Shown piece by piece: positions 15,447 through 24,786 of a stretch of DNA of 64,000 nt. This DNA is from Mariniblastus sp964414815 (GTDB lineage Bacteria > Planctomycetota > Planctomycetia > Pirellulales > Pirellulaceae): positions 110,391-174,390 of the forward strand of contig CAYPXY010000005.1 in the NCBI GenBank assembly GCA_964414815.1, in the 5' to 3' direction. Both the position numbers and the translations under genes were made by a program. Position 1 is the first letter of the stretch. Each line of letters opens with the position of its first letter. The notes under the pieces were generated by a model, which saw nothing but the letters and a program-made list of their open reading frames with translations, was not told the DNA's origin and did not search any database.

Positions 15447-16457
15447 ATGGGACTCATGTCTTCAGCACGTCCCAAAATTGGAATTACGATGGGCGACCCG
15501 GCCGGGGTCGGACCGGAGCTTTGTTTGCATCTACTGGCCGACCAGGACATTGCAGCCGCCTGCGTGCCCGTTGTTTTTGGTGATCGTACCGTTCTGGAAA
15601 AGGTCGCCGGCGTTTGCGGTTTACCACTGCCTGAAAAGATTTACTCATTGACCGAGCTGAGAAGTGCGGAAATCAACGCCGCCGCGATCGTCGACCTGAA
15701 GCAACTCGAACTGAATCAGTTTGAGCCAGGCCAGGTCAATCGCCTGACAGGCGGTGCTTCATTTCAGTACATCGAAGCGGCCATCGAGGCCGTGCAATCC
15801 AATGGGATCGCTGCGATCGCCAACGGCCCGATCCATAAAGAAGCCTGGAACGCCGCCGGCATCGAGTACCCCGGTCACACGGAACTGTTTGCCGAGCGAA
15901 CTGCGACCGAACGATATTGCATGATGATGACGTCACCGCAATTCAGTTGCAGCCTGGTCACCACTCACATCGGATTCGATCAAGTCCCGAAGCAGTTGAC
16001 AACGGAACGGATCTGGCAGGCCACCCGATTGACCCAGGATGCGCTGTCCCGAATCCTGCAGCGGAAGCCCAAGCTGACGATGCTGGGTCTGAATCCACAC
16101 GCGGGAGAGAACGGATTATTTGGCAATCGCGAAGAAGAGACCCTCATCGCACCTGCCGTTGAGATCGCTCGCGAACAGGGCATCGACATCACGAATCCGC
16201 TGCCCCCCGATACGGCTTTTCTGCCTTGGCGGCGTGAGCAAACGGACGGTTATATCTGCATGTATCACGATCAGGGGTTGATTCCGTTCAAAGCCTTCAA
16301 CTTTGATTCGGGAGTCAACATTACACTCGGTCTACCCATCGTCCGAACCAGCGTCGATCATGGAACGGCACTGGATATTGCCTGGACCGGGAAAGCCGAT
16401 CCATCGAGCTTGAAGGCGGCGGTCGCATTGGCAGCGCGGCTTGCCGGATCGAGATGA
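15447..16457 (+). CDS. pdxA: 4-hydroxythreonine-4-phosphate dehydrogenase (PdxA)
   Basis: 336 residues, the normal length for PdxA. It oxidises 4-phosphohydroxy-L-threonine with NAD in pyridoxal phosphate synthesis. Diagnostic segments are present: ITMGDPAGVGPE at the N-terminus, ANGPIHKEAWNAAGIEYPGHTE with substrate and metal-binding His, LGLNPHAGENGLFG, and YHDQGLIPFKAF with a further metal-binding His and Asp. The start at 15447 (MGLMSSARPKIG) could equally be the ATG at 15456. It follows the unknown gene by 9 bp, so it may be read from the upstream kinase-protease transcript, but it is likely only a housekeeping neighbour. Confidence 0.95.
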   Translation: MGLMSSARPKIGITMGDPAGVGPELCLHLLADQDIAAACVPVVFGDRTVLEKVAGVCGLPLPEKIYSLTELRSAEINAAAIVDLKQLELNQFEPGQVNRLTGGASFQYIEAAIEAVQSNGIAAIANGPIHKEAWNAAGIEYPGHTELFAERTATERYCMMMTSPQFSCSLVTTHIGFDQVPKQLTTERIWQATRLTQDALSRILQRKPKLTMLGLNPHAGENGLFGNREEETLIAPAVEIAREQGIDITNPLPPDTAFLPWRREQTDGYICMYHDQGLIPFKAFNFDSGVNITLGLPIVRTSVDHGTALDIAWTGKADPSSLKAAVALAARLAGSR

Positions 16458-16585
16458 TGGGAGGCGGAGGCGAAACAGATTGGGAGTCGATCCGGATTAC
16501 TCGAAAAAGGAGTGCGTTCACCCATCTCGGCTATCCATCGCTCGTTTATTCTTACCAGTGAGTACTACGTAACAGAAGCAAATAA

Positions 16586-17323
16586 TCAGGTTTGGTTTGG
16601 TCTTGTTAGTCGACCATTCCAAAGTAGTTCGGACAGATCTGAGCCGAGTCGGCAATACCAGACGTCCTGAGCAATCAATACTCCATTGGGTTCTCGATAG
16701 GTCCCTCCGAAATCGAAGGGATAGTAGTCGTGTTGAACCAGAAATTCATTGACTTCGCCCAACAGCGGCGTTTCCTTGCCATAGCCGCGAACCAGCCAAA
16801 GCTCCAATGCCAGAACGGAAGCAGCAGGAAGAGCCAACTCTGTTCCCCCTTTGAGAGCGACCAGTTCTGCGCCTTGGATATCCATTTTGATTAGACTCGG
16901 CTGGGCGAGTTCTCCTGAGCGGATCATTGAGTCCAGGGTCCGGGTTGGCAATGTAATTTTCTCGCAATCCAGGGTGCCCAACATGCTAGCGCCAACTCCT
17001 CCTTCCCCCAGCAAGTTTAACACGGTTTCTCCATCTTCTTCTGAAACTAGATTCGTATGCAATCGGACGTTCGGATTTTGCTCCAGAAACGGAAATAGAT
17101 ACTTGCCGTACTGTGAATTATGATGAGCTTGCGGTTCAAACAATTCATAGACGGCGTCCGGAAAAACGGTTTGCATGGCTCGCGTCCAGCATCCGTCGGA
17201 ACCGCCGATGTCGAATATAACCTCGGGAGAAAAGCCAATTTCTTTTAGATGTTTACAGATTGCTTGGTCTTCGGAGGCAAAGGGTTGGGCGACGGGTACT
17301 GGGGAAAGGAGGGAGGAAGTCAT
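16586..17323 (-). CDS. FkbM-family methyltransferase
   Basis: 245 residues. The SAM-binding motif is VIFDIGGSDGCW (about 36-47), followed by an acidic residue in YELFEPQ; the later KMDIQGAELVALKGG segment is the hallmark of the FkbM family, which methylates hydroxyls on sugars and other small acceptors. It is the last gene of the leftward arm of the glycan locus, 55 bp after the sulfotransferase, and resembles the C-terminal FkbM domain of the 18828-21461 fusion. A role in O-methylation of surface polysaccharide is inferred from context. Confidence 0.88.
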   Translation of the reverse strand: MTSSLLSPVPVAQPFASEDQAICKHLKEIGFSPEVIFDIGGSDGCWTRAMQTVFPDAVYELFEPQAHHNSQYGKYLFPFLEQNPNVRLHTNLVSEEDGETVLNLLGEGGVGASMLGTLDCEKITLPTRTLDSMIRSGELAQPSLIKMDIQGAELVALKGGTELALPAASVLALELWLVRGYGKETPLLGEVNEFLVQHDYYPFDFGGTYREPNGVLIAQDVWYCRLGSDLSELLWNGRLTRPNQT

Positions 17324-17378
17324 AAAAGGGCGCTTTCATAATGGTCTTGATGAGAATGGGAAACAATGGTCAAAGTAA

Positions 17379-18782
17379 TCAAGCAGCTTTGAAGTCGAAG
17401 CCATCCGTTGCAAAGGTAGCCAGTAAGCGTGGGTTGCTACAGACGGGTTCCATATCGCCTTCTGTCTGGATGATCATTTCGGTAAGCCCCCTTTCAGAAA
17501 CCGCAAATTCTGGAATCGTGAACGAGACCTGATAAGCCAGCGTCCCCTCTATCTCCGCTGCCTCTATGAGTTGCAATTCAACGGGAATTTCCAAACTTCC
17601 AACGCGTATTGACATGGAATGGACAAAGCAATCGTTGGCTAGAAACCGGACTACAAACTGGACCTTATACCGGCAACCTGATTGAAGCGGCAGAAAGATT
17701 GTTGAAACATTTTTGGGTCCTGCCCAACGGAAATGGAAACCGTCCGGCGAAAGTTGGCGATAATGCCAACCCTCTTGATAGACGAAGTCTGAAAAGTCAA
17801 TTCGTCCCTCCGTTACCATTTGAGAATGACGATTGCATTGTTGAAAATGTTGATTGATCCGATCTCGAACTCGCTCCATCACATCTTTGTCTTGATACTG
17901 ACTCAGAATCTCCATGATTTCGAATCGACTTGATTCAGCGCCCAAGCTGGATGACCGATCGGACTCGTGGGTCACTTCTCTCCAAAATTGCTCAAAACGT
18001 TGTTGAAACAAATGCTGGCCGAACTGATAGAGCTCTTGATCGTATTTTTCATGTTCTCCAATTCGTTGCAGGTCGGAATCAGAAAGTCCCAGCGAATTTG
18101 AACGTACTGAATTGCTGCTCTTGTTGAGCTCGTAATTCAGAGGGCGGTGAGGCATTCCCAACTGGTAGCACAACAAATCTATTGCCAAGGGCATCCATTC
18201 GCAAATGCCGACGAAGAACAGGGATTCAAGATTTCGCTTGGCTCTTTCCAGAATCTGGCGGTCGACGAACTGGCTGGTTGCGGAAGGAAAAATCCCTGAT
18301 AGATACCGTGTCTGCAAATTATCGTTGAACCCCAGATACTGGTCTGACTCCACCAATTCCATGAGACTCTTCGACCTTACGATCTCCAAATACTGAATCC
18401 ACTCATCCCTTTGTCCGATCTGTTCACCGAATTCAACCAGTCGTTCGTGAGATTCAATGAGGAAAACATAGTTGGAAATTGTCCGGTGGACAGGATCTCG
18501 CAACCAGGTCAGAGTGGACAATGGATGGTTCAGGTAGTCCATTATTTTCCACCCAAAATGGCCGCTATAGAATCGATGAGCATTGATCGACTCAATACTA
18601 TGTTTTTGGACTTCATCCAGCACGCTGCAAGGAAGCCATTCATCGGCGCGGTACAGATCCTGCAGCCAGCAACGCAGGCTGGTACCAGCCGTCTTGGGGA
18701 TATGCAGGAAATAGAGCGACGGAATCCTGGAGGGACCCGTACTCGTGGTCTGTGAGGTGGTCTTTGCGAGCGTCTCGTTCAT
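17379..18782 (-). CDS. Sulfotransferase with extra C-terminal beta domain
   Basis: 467 residues from the ATG at 18782; an earlier in-frame start at 18827 is less likely because its leader is within 1 bp of the upstream stop. The N-terminal PAPS-binding loop is YFLHIPKTAGTSLRCW (about 24-39), followed by FYSGHFG and a TWLRDPVHRTISNY segment that matches the 3'-phosphate-binding RDP motif of carbohydrate sulfotransferases. After the catalytic domain (to about 300), residues 332-467 form a separate beta-rich domain containing GFHFRWAGP and IFLPLQSGC. This resembles the N-terminal domain of the two glycosyltransferase-like proteins in this locus (GLTFRW and GITFRW). The enzyme probably adds sulfate to the surface glycan; the acceptor is unknown. 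Confidence 0.87.
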   Translation of the reverse strand: MNETLAKTTSQTTSTGPSRIPSLYFLHIPKTAGTSLRCWLQDLYRADEWLPCSVLDEVQKHSIESINAHRFYSGHFGWKIMDYLNHPLSTLTWLRDPVHRTISNYVFLIESHERLVEFGEQIGQRDEWIQYLEIVRSKSLMELVESDQYLGFNDNLQTRYLSGIFPSATSQFVDRQILERAKRNLESLFFVGICEWMPLAIDLLCYQLGMPHRPLNYELNKSSNSVRSNSLGLSDSDLQRIGEHEKYDQELYQFGQHLFQQRFEQFWREVTHESDRSSSLGAESSRFEIMEILSQYQDKDVMERVRDRINQHFQQCNRHSQMVTEGRIDFSDFVYQEGWHYRQLSPDGFHFRWAGPKNVSTIFLPLQSGCRYKVQFVVRFLANDCFVHSMSIRVGSLEIPVELQLIEAAEIEGTLAYQVSFTIPEFAVSERGLTEMIIQTEGDMEPVCSNPRLLATFATDGFDFKAA

Positions 18783-18827
18783 TGGCACTACTTGAATAAG
18801 GTTTTGACTTCCATTGCATGGCTCCAC

Positions 18828-21461
18828 TTATGCTACCCGTTGACGCTTTATTTTTTCATTTCGAATAAAGACGGCATCCTTCTGCTCCAAGCGACCGGTT
18901 GCCGGATTGCGCCAGCCTTCCATTTCATCCACCAGGACAAACCCCAGATCTTCCATCATGTCCAACATTTCACGATACGTCTTTGCACTGGGGTGTTCCC
19001 GCAAAATGGTCAACTCCAGGATAATGGCATCCACATGATTGCGAATGAAATCCAGACCACCTTGCACGACCAGGTGCTCCGCAAACTGCACATCCACTTT
19101 CAGCAATGTCCTGCCGCGCAGTCGTTTACGGCGAGCGACTTCGTCCAGGGTCAAAACGTCCACTCGGGCGACGTCTGCCCGTCGAGTTCGATCGTCCACT
19201 TTCAACAAGGAGGTGCCAAAAAGATCGTTGGACACCAGAATGTCGGCCTCCCCACAGTGATCGCTCAGAGCCGCTTCAACCAATTCGTACGATTTCAGCG
19301 ACTGCAAATAGTAGCTGCGTTCTGTCTGGCTGTATCGCGACATCATCGGATCCACCATGACGAATTTTGCATCGGGGAAGATGGTTGCCGTGGTCCAGGA
19401 CCAGATTCCATTGGATGCACCGACATCAATGACGAGGTCAGGTTCAAGTCCCTGGGCCTTGAGTCGGTTGATCAGCCGCCAGGTATCCCGGAAGACCCAA
19501 TGAACACTTTGAGGAGGTTCTGGATCAAAGTACCAACTAAACTCACTTTGCTGGGCAGGAAATAGTGTTTCAAATCGGTCATCGGCCGGAGACCGCCGAT
19601 CCAACGACTCCCACAACCACGATTCAACCGAATCGGCTGCAAAGGTCGAAGCGATTCGATGAGCCTTGCTACGGATTTCCATCTGCTGATCCGGTCGAAG
19701 AATCAAGTCGACCGCTTTTCGCAGTTCGGACCCGTTGTATTCCGCATTCGCTCCCACCTGGAATCGAGAAACAAACTTGGCTGCTGAGGTTTCCGGGCTG
19801 CCCAAAGTGATGACCGGGAGATGGGCTGTTGCAACGACAAAGGGGACGCGGCTAGGGAGACTCAAACGGGCAATGTTCTCCCGATTGCCTTCGCCTGACA
19901 GTTGGCCTGATGGGACAATTGCAAACGGGCGCCGCCGAAGCTCGTCGACCAGATCCTGACCCCACAGCGAATCGTGTAAAAAGATTCCGTCTTTCTCAAT
20001 ATCTTCAATGGAATCCTTCAACCAGAACGCTCCAGGGTTATTGCTGTACCAGTCCACTTGCAATCCACTCTCGCGAATCGTTTTTCGCAACAGATTCAGC
20101 CAGGCGGGATCCCAGATATTGCCGATCAGAATACCACGTGGGCCTGAAGGACTGACATTTCCAGCTTTACCTCTTCGCAACAACCCCTGAATCGAATTCC
20201 AGGCTTTCGAGGCAAAGTTCGGAGTCGCAGAATGGCTGGAATGGGCAGAAAGGGCAGAAAGGGCCTGCGAAGGCGACGTAACTTCTCGCGGAATCAGTTG
20301 ATTGGGAACGATCGGAGGCAGCATCCAGACCTTCCTTCCGAAACGTTGCTCGTAAGCCTGGCGCATCTCGGGAGAAATCACCAGAACCAGATCGGCTTTT
20401 TCAAAGGCCTCCGCAGCAACTTCAGGCGGAATTTCCTGGCCATACACACAATTGTCATCCATCACATGGATACAGATTTGTGTCTGAAACAAATCCTTGA
20501 GCGCCATCGCCACCCACAAATCGTTCTTGCCATAAGGGACGACATAGGCTTGCCGTGGAGGCGAATCACCAAACCAGTTGAAACAATAGTCATAGATTTC
20601 ATGACGGGTGAGTTGACGGTTCGGCAAACAATGATGGACTCGAGAATGGACCCGGTCATCGTTGTAGATCCGCATCGAGTTGACCGTTGCGACCTGATCC
20701 ATGTCTTGAACCAGATACTGAATCAACAAACCCGTTCCATGCCGGGAGTTGATCTCGCATGGCGAAACGATCACCCGGTCACAAGGCGGATAACTCGGAT
20801 GTCCAGTGTCCTTGGTAGACGCCGTCTGCAATTCAGGCATTCGAACTTGCCAAATGGGAATCGCGGGTTCAGGCATTTTTTTCTTGAACCAGCTTTTCTT
20901 TTTTGTACCGGAGGACGGATGACCAGAGTGAGAAGTGAACTTCAGGATGTCTCCGGTTGGGGCGGAGGTAATGGTTTCGACGCGAATCGAACAAACCGGC
21001 ATTCCCAGTTGACGGCGACCATTCTCAGCCTGAAGTGGCTTGCAGGTGATCGTCAGACGCTGCTCGCAAATGCGTGCGCATTGGCCGGGATGAACATCAA
21101 ATGACAGTTTGCCGTTCTCCACTGAAATCGCCTTTGCAGGAATCAAATGGTCGTTCCAGTGCAGTTGATACTGGAAGTTCAATTCCGGACTGCGCAGGCT
21201 TCCCGTATCAATCGTCACGCGGGCGGCTGCAGGAGCCATTTCCAGGCGAATCATGGATACCGGCTCCGACCACCGGAAAGTCAATCCGTTGTGGTACTCC
21301 ACATCATGAAAATTGATCAAACAGGGATCGTCTGGTTCGTTGCAGTTCAGTTCCAGAAGAAGCTGGACATCCATGTCGAGCCCGCTGGACGGGTCATGGG
21401 TGGATTGTGCCTGGAGAGTGTTCTTAGATTGCGGTGTACGAGTTCGATCCTTCGACGTCAT
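18828..21461 (-). CDS. Glycosyltransferase-like protein fused to an FkbM methyltransferase
   Basis: 877 residues from the ATG at 21461; starts at 21584 or at 21374 (MDVQLLLEL) are also possible, the last matching the paralogue at 22968 best. Three parts are visible. A beta-sandwich-like domain (about 40-190) contains GLTFRWSEPVSMIRLE and LGMPVCSIRVE. A GT-B-like glycosyltransferase region (about 225-640) contains CEINSRHGTGLLIQYL, HVMDDNCVYGQE, SPEMRQAYEQRFGRKVW, GILIGNIWDPAWL and FAIVPSG. The C-terminal 200 residues are an FkbM domain with DLVIDVGASNGIW (from about 675) and LLKVDVQFAEHLV. The first two parts align along their length with the plus-strand protein at 22968, which lacks the methyltransferase. 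The fusion suggests that sugar transfer and methylation are coupled. Donor and acceptor are unknown. Confidence 0.85.
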   Translation of the reverse strand: MTSKDRTRTPQSKNTLQAQSTHDPSSGLDMDVQLLLELNCNEPDDPCLINFHDVEYHNGLTFRWSEPVSMIRLEMAPAAARVTIDTGSLRSPELNFQYQLHWNDHLIPAKAISVENGKLSFDVHPGQCARICEQRLTITCKPLQAENGRRQLGMPVCSIRVETITSAPTGDILKFTSHSGHPSSGTKKKSWFKKKMPEPAIPIWQVRMPELQTASTKDTGHPSYPPCDRVIVSPCEINSRHGTGLLIQYLVQDMDQVATVNSMRIYNDDRVHSRVHHCLPNRQLTRHEIYDYCFNWFGDSPPRQAYVVPYGKNDLWVAMALKDLFQTQICIHVMDDNCVYGQEIPPEVAAEAFEKADLVLVISPEMRQAYEQRFGRKVWMLPPIVPNQLIPREVTSPSQALSALSAHSSHSATPNFASKAWNSIQGLLRRGKAGNVSPSGPRGILIGNIWDPAWLNLLRKTIRESGLQVDWYSNNPGAFWLKDSIEDIEKDGIFLHDSLWGQDLVDELRRRPFAIVPSGQLSGEGNRENIARLSLPSRVPFVVATAHLPVITLGSPETSAAKFVSRFQVGANAEYNGSELRKAVDLILRPDQQMEIRSKAHRIASTFAADSVESWLWESLDRRSPADDRFETLFPAQQSEFSWYFDPEPPQSVHWVFRDTWRLINRLKAQGLEPDLVIDVGASNGIWSWTTATIFPDAKFVMVDPMMSRYSQTERSYYLQSLKSYELVEAALSDHCGEADILVSNDLFGTSLLKVDDRTRRADVARVDVLTLDEVARRKRLRGRTLLKVDVQFAEHLVVQGGLDFIRNHVDAIILELTILREHPSAKTYREMLDMMEDLGFVLVDEMEGWRNPATGRLEQKDAVFIRNEKIKRQRVA

Positions 21462-21604
21462 CCGATTTCCTGTTCTTGCCTGGGTGGGCGTTATAAAAAA
21501 TGTGTTCCTGCAACGAAAACGGCTTTGATGCGTACTCGGCCTGAACAAAACTGTATTCAGGATTCCTTTCCTGATTGGGGTCAAGCATGTCTCTAAATAG
21601 ACAA

Positions 21605-21618
21605 TTTTTTTTTTTTTT
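21605..21618. repeat. Homopolymer tract of about 14 T
   Basis: An uninterrupted T run sits about 145 bp upstream of the leftward glycosyltransferase fusion and about 280 bp upstream of the rightward epimerase. It is the longest homopolymer I see in the window. In surface-polysaccharide loci such tracts can slip and alter transcription, or bend DNA as an A-tract; neither is shown here. Confidence 0.8.
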
Positions 21619-21764
21619 GCAAGACGACTTTTCAGATCTATTGATTCAAACGTTTGCCAATTTCGATCACCGAATCAGCTACCATCGTTGCTGTTTTCTG
21701 CTATTGGCCGGATGAAACATTATCGCTACGATTCCCGCCGGTGAGAGGCGATGAAAGAACGTAC

Positions 21765-21794
21765 TTGACAGGGCTTGCGTGCCGCCAATACAAC
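21765..21794 (+). promoter_or_regulatory. Candidate sigma-70-type promoter for the epimerase operon
   Basis: TTGACA (21765-21770), an exact -35 consensus, is followed after 18 bp by TACAAC (21789-21794), which matches four of six -10 positions. It would give a leader of roughly 100 bases to the ATG at 21901. Planctomycete promoters are poorly known, so this is tentative. Confidence 0.35.
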
Positions 21795-21900
21795 TCATTC
21801 TCACCCGGTAGATCGGCGTCGTGGAGAATCGCTGCGATCCAGAACGCGGATTGCGAATTGATCTGCCGCAGGCAAGAAAACCAATTGGAAAGGAATCCTT

Positions 21901-22968
21901 ATGGGCATTGCAGTGGTAACAGGATCGGCAGGACTCATCGGCTCGGAGGCCAGCCGCTATTTTGCGGCCAAAGGCATGACGGTCGTCGGTATCGACAACG
22001 ATATGCGGCAGGAGTTTTTCGGTGCCGAGGCATCCACAAAGTGGCAGCAAACGCGGCTGGAACAGGAGCTTGGCCCCCAGTATCTCCATTTTAGCGTCGA
22101 TATTCGCAACGCCACTCAAATCAATCAGATCTTCAATCAGTTTGGTTCCGAAATCAGCCTGATCATCCATACCGCCGCCCAGCCCTCCCATGATTGGGCC
22201 GCTCGCGATCCGCAACGGGACTTTAGCGTCAATGCCAACGGCACCTTGAACCTGCTGGAGGCGACTCGGCAGTTCTGCCCCGAAGCCGTTTTCATCTTTA
22301 CATCGACCAACAAAGTCTACGGAGATCGCCCCAACATGCTGCCGCTGGTGGAGCAAGAAACTCGCTGGGAGATCGATCCGGCCCATCCCTACCAAAACGG
22401 TGTCCCCGAAGACATGTCGATTGACCGATGCCTCCACAGCCTCTTTGGCGCCTCCAAGGTGGCGGCCGATATTCTGGTTCAGGAGTATGGCCGGTACTTC
22501 GGACTCAAGAGCGGCGTGTTTCGCGGCGGTTGTCTGACCGGCCCGAACCACAGCGGCACTCAATTGCACGGATTCCTTTCCTACCTGATGAGCTGTGCGA
22601 TCCAACGTACGCCGTACACCGTTTTCGGATACAAGGGAAAGCAGGTCCGCGACAACATCCACAGCTACGATTTGATTCGCGCGTTTGACTGTTTCTATCA
22701 ATCCCCCCGTGCGGGCGAGGTGTACAACATCGGGGGAGGACGCCAAAACAGTTGCTCGATGCTCGAAGCCATTGAGATTTCAGAAGAGCTTACTGGCAAC
22801 AAGATGGATGCCAGCTTCAGCGACAGCAACCGCACAGGGGACCACATCTGGTACATCAGTGATTGCTCCAAGTTCCAGTCGCATTTCCCCGAATGGACCT
22901 GGACCAAGGGAATCCACGCGACTTTGGCAGAAATTTTTGAAAGCACCCGACGTCGACAGGCCGCTTGA
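21901..22968 (+). CDS. NAD-dependent epimerase/dehydratase, CDP-paratose 2-epimerase-like
   Basis: 355 residues of the extended SDR family. The N-terminus MGIAVVTGSAGLIGSEAS holds the NAD-binding GxxGxxG loop; VVGIDNDMRQEFFG and the AST segment after it are characteristic of CDP-tyvelose (paratose) 2-epimerase types. The active-site Ser/Thr (FTSTNKVYGD) is present; the usual YxxxK tyrosine appears to be replaced, since the expected segment reads HSLFGASKVAAD, in which Phe occupies the Tyr position, as in some CDP-paratose epimerases. GVFRGGCLTGPNHSG follows. AAGGA sits ahead of the start. Its TGA shares one base with the ATG of the next gene, so translation is coupled. It likely supplies a dideoxyhexose-type donor for the surface glycan; exact substrate is inferred. 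Confidence 0.85.
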   Translation: MGIAVVTGSAGLIGSEASRYFAAKGMTVVGIDNDMRQEFFGAEASTKWQQTRLEQELGPQYLHFSVDIRNATQINQIFNQFGSEISLIIHTAAQPSHDWAARDPQRDFSVNANGTLNLLEATRQFCPEAVFIFTSTNKVYGDRPNMLPLVEQETRWEIDPAHPYQNGVPEDMSIDRCLHSLFGASKVAADILVQEYGRYFGLKSGVFRGGCLTGPNHSGTQLHGFLSYLMSCAIQRTPYTVFGYKGKQVRDNIHSYDLIRAFDCFYQSPRAGEVYNIGGGRQNSCSMLEAIEISEELTGNKMDASFSDSNRTGDHIWYISDCSKFQSHFPEWTWTKGIHATLAEIFESTRRRQAA

Positions 22969-24776
22969 TGTTTTCATTGACCATGAACTCTACCCATGAT
23001 GCTCGATTGGTGAACTTTCACCAGATCGAGCATTTCTCCGGAATCACGTTTCGCTGGACCGAAGCCGTGTCGATGATTCGTATCGCGCTTCCGAGCGTCA
23101 ATGCTCGTGTGGCGATCGACACGGGTTGTTTGCGCGGTGATCGACTGGATTTTCCATTTCGAATCTACTGGAACGACTTCGAAGTCCCCCGCAAGGCCAT
23201 CCGCATCGAACGGGGGGTATTGTCGTTCGATGTCTCCAATAGCCTCTGCGAGCCCGCCGGTGAACAGCGGTTGACCATCAGTTGCAAACCGCTGAAAGCC
23301 GAAAACGGCCGCCGAAAACTGGGAATGCCGGTTTGCTCGGTTCGTGTCGAACCGCGAGAAACCGCACTCGGAAAGTCCGATACCGAATACCCTGTGTATC
23401 AACCGGTCAAGCCTCTTCGCGACCGAATCCCCTTCGCAAAAAAGACAGCAGCTCCGCCGACCGTGCCACTCTGGCGGATCAAGTTTCCTGAACCGAGCCG
23501 CGAATCCACCCCAAGCTACGATCACCCCAAACCCGTGACGGGGTATGACCGGGTCGTCGTTTCAACTTGCGAAATTAACTCTCGTCATGGAACCGGCATC
23601 CTCATTCAGCATCTCTTTCAGGATTTGGATCGCGTCGCGACGATCAACTCCTACCAGTGCTACAACGACGAACGCACCCCGTCTGGAACCCACTACTGTC
23701 TGGATGATCACCGCAATCTGAATCGGCACGACATCTATCGACAACTGATGTCATGGTTTGATCACTCGCCTCCCAAAGAAGCCTACATCGTGCCGAATTT
23801 TGCCAGCGATTTTCACATTGCCACGGGACTCAAGGATCTGTTCGGAACCAAAATATGCCTCCATGTAATGGATGACAGTTGCTTGTATGGCGATGTATCG
23901 GTCGAGCTCGTCCAGAAGGCCATCGAAATGGCCGATCTGGTGTTTGTGATCTCGCCGGAGATGCAGGATGCCTATCAACAGCAGTTCGGCCGAAAGATGT
24001 CTTTGCTCCCTCCGATTGTTCCGGATCAACATATTCCAGCCAAGCCTGTTCCGTGGCTGACCCAATCACCGGTGGCTGAGCCATCCCGATCCCTCTGGAA
24101 CGGAATTCGGCAGCGGCTTTCCCTGAGTGCCCGTGATTCAGAGTGTGACAACTCCTTGCTGCGTGGTGTGCTGATCGGCAACGTGTGGGATGAAGCCTGG
24201 CTGCAAAGGCTGTGTAAAACGATCAAGGAAAGCGGCCTTCAGATCGACTGGTTTGCCAACGATCCCGACCTGGTGCGGTTACAAATCTCGACGGAAGCAC
24301 TGGCCGAATGCGGACTGCAATTGCACGATGCACTTTGGGGAGAAGAGTTAGTTCAGGAACTGCGCCGCCGACCTTTTGCGATCATGCCTTCCGGCACCTT
24401 TTCCAGCGATTCAAAAAATGAAGGCATCGCCCGATTGAGTCTACCCAGCCGGGTGCCCTTCATGATCGCAACGGCGAACCTGCCGATCATTGCCATCGGG
24501 GGTCATGACACGGCAGCCTCCGCGTTTCTGTCCCGTTTTGGATTGGGAATGACGGTGAACTACGACGGATTTGAACTCAAACAAGCGGTCGACTCGATCA
24601 CGCGATCAGGCGAGCAGCAGCGAATCCGATCACACGCATTCAATGTGGGGCATCGATTTTCAAATCGGGACCTGGCGTCTTGGCTTTGGGATTCGCTTCA
24701 GAACGGTACACCCGTCGATCAACGATTTGAGGAGCTGTTTGAAGTGCGGTCATTGAACGGGCGGAAGGCCGCCTGA
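22968..24776 (+). CDS. Glycosyltransferase-like protein, paralogue of the fusion at 18828-21461
   Basis: 602 residues from the ATG at 22968, which overlaps the epimerase stop by one base (TGATG); an alternative ATG is at 22983. The N-terminal beta domain (about 8-125) carries GITFRWTEAVSMIRIAL and LGMPVCSVRVE. The rest is GT-B-like: CEINSRHGTGILIQHLF, HVMDDSCLYGD, SPEMQDAYQQQFGRKM, GVLIGNVWDEAWL, FAIMPSGTF and ARLSLPSRVPF. These segments match the first two thirds of the minus-strand fusion protein, including their order, showing a duplication on opposite sides of the divergent promoter; this copy has no FkbM domain. The ABC exporter starts 10 bp downstream. Likely role: a sugar transfer step in surface glycan synthesis. 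Confidence 0.82.
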   Translation: MFSLTMNSTHDARLVNFHQIEHFSGITFRWTEAVSMIRIALPSVNARVAIDTGCLRGDRLDFPFRIYWNDFEVPRKAIRIERGVLSFDVSNSLCEPAGEQRLTISCKPLKAENGRRKLGMPVCSVRVEPRETALGKSDTEYPVYQPVKPLRDRIPFAKKTAAPPTVPLWRIKFPEPSRESTPSYDHPKPVTGYDRVVVSTCEINSRHGTGILIQHLFQDLDRVATINSYQCYNDERTPSGTHYCLDDHRNLNRHDIYRQLMSWFDHSPPKEAYIVPNFASDFHIATGLKDLFGTKICLHVMDDSCLYGDVSVELVQKAIEMADLVFVISPEMQDAYQQQFGRKMSLLPPIVPDQHIPAKPVPWLTQSPVAEPSRSLWNGIRQRLSLSARDSECDNSLLRGVLIGNVWDEAWLQRLCKTIKESGLQIDWFANDPDLVRLQISTEALAECGLQLHDALWGEELVQELRRRPFAIMPSGTFSSDSKNEGIARLSLPSRVPFMIATANLPIIAIGGHDTAASAFLSRFGLGMTVNYDGFELKQAVDSITRSGEQQRIRSHAFNVGHRFSNRDLASWLWDSLQNGTPVDQRFEELFEVRSLNGRKAA

Positions 24777-24786
24777 TAGTAGATTC

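Larger units (their letters stand above)
21462..21900. other. Divergent promoter region of the glycan locus
   Basis: This 439-bp gap separates the two arms of the glycan locus. It holds a run of about 14 T (21605-21618) and a promoter-like pair facing right (21765-21794). An AAGGA site lies just before the ATG at 21901. No gene is supported; open frames through it are shadows or short chance frames. Confidence 0.6.

Noticed and set aside
21679..22746. 355-residue open frame on the minus strand
   Set aside because: Shadow of the epimerase, whose SDR motifs are clear on the plus strand.
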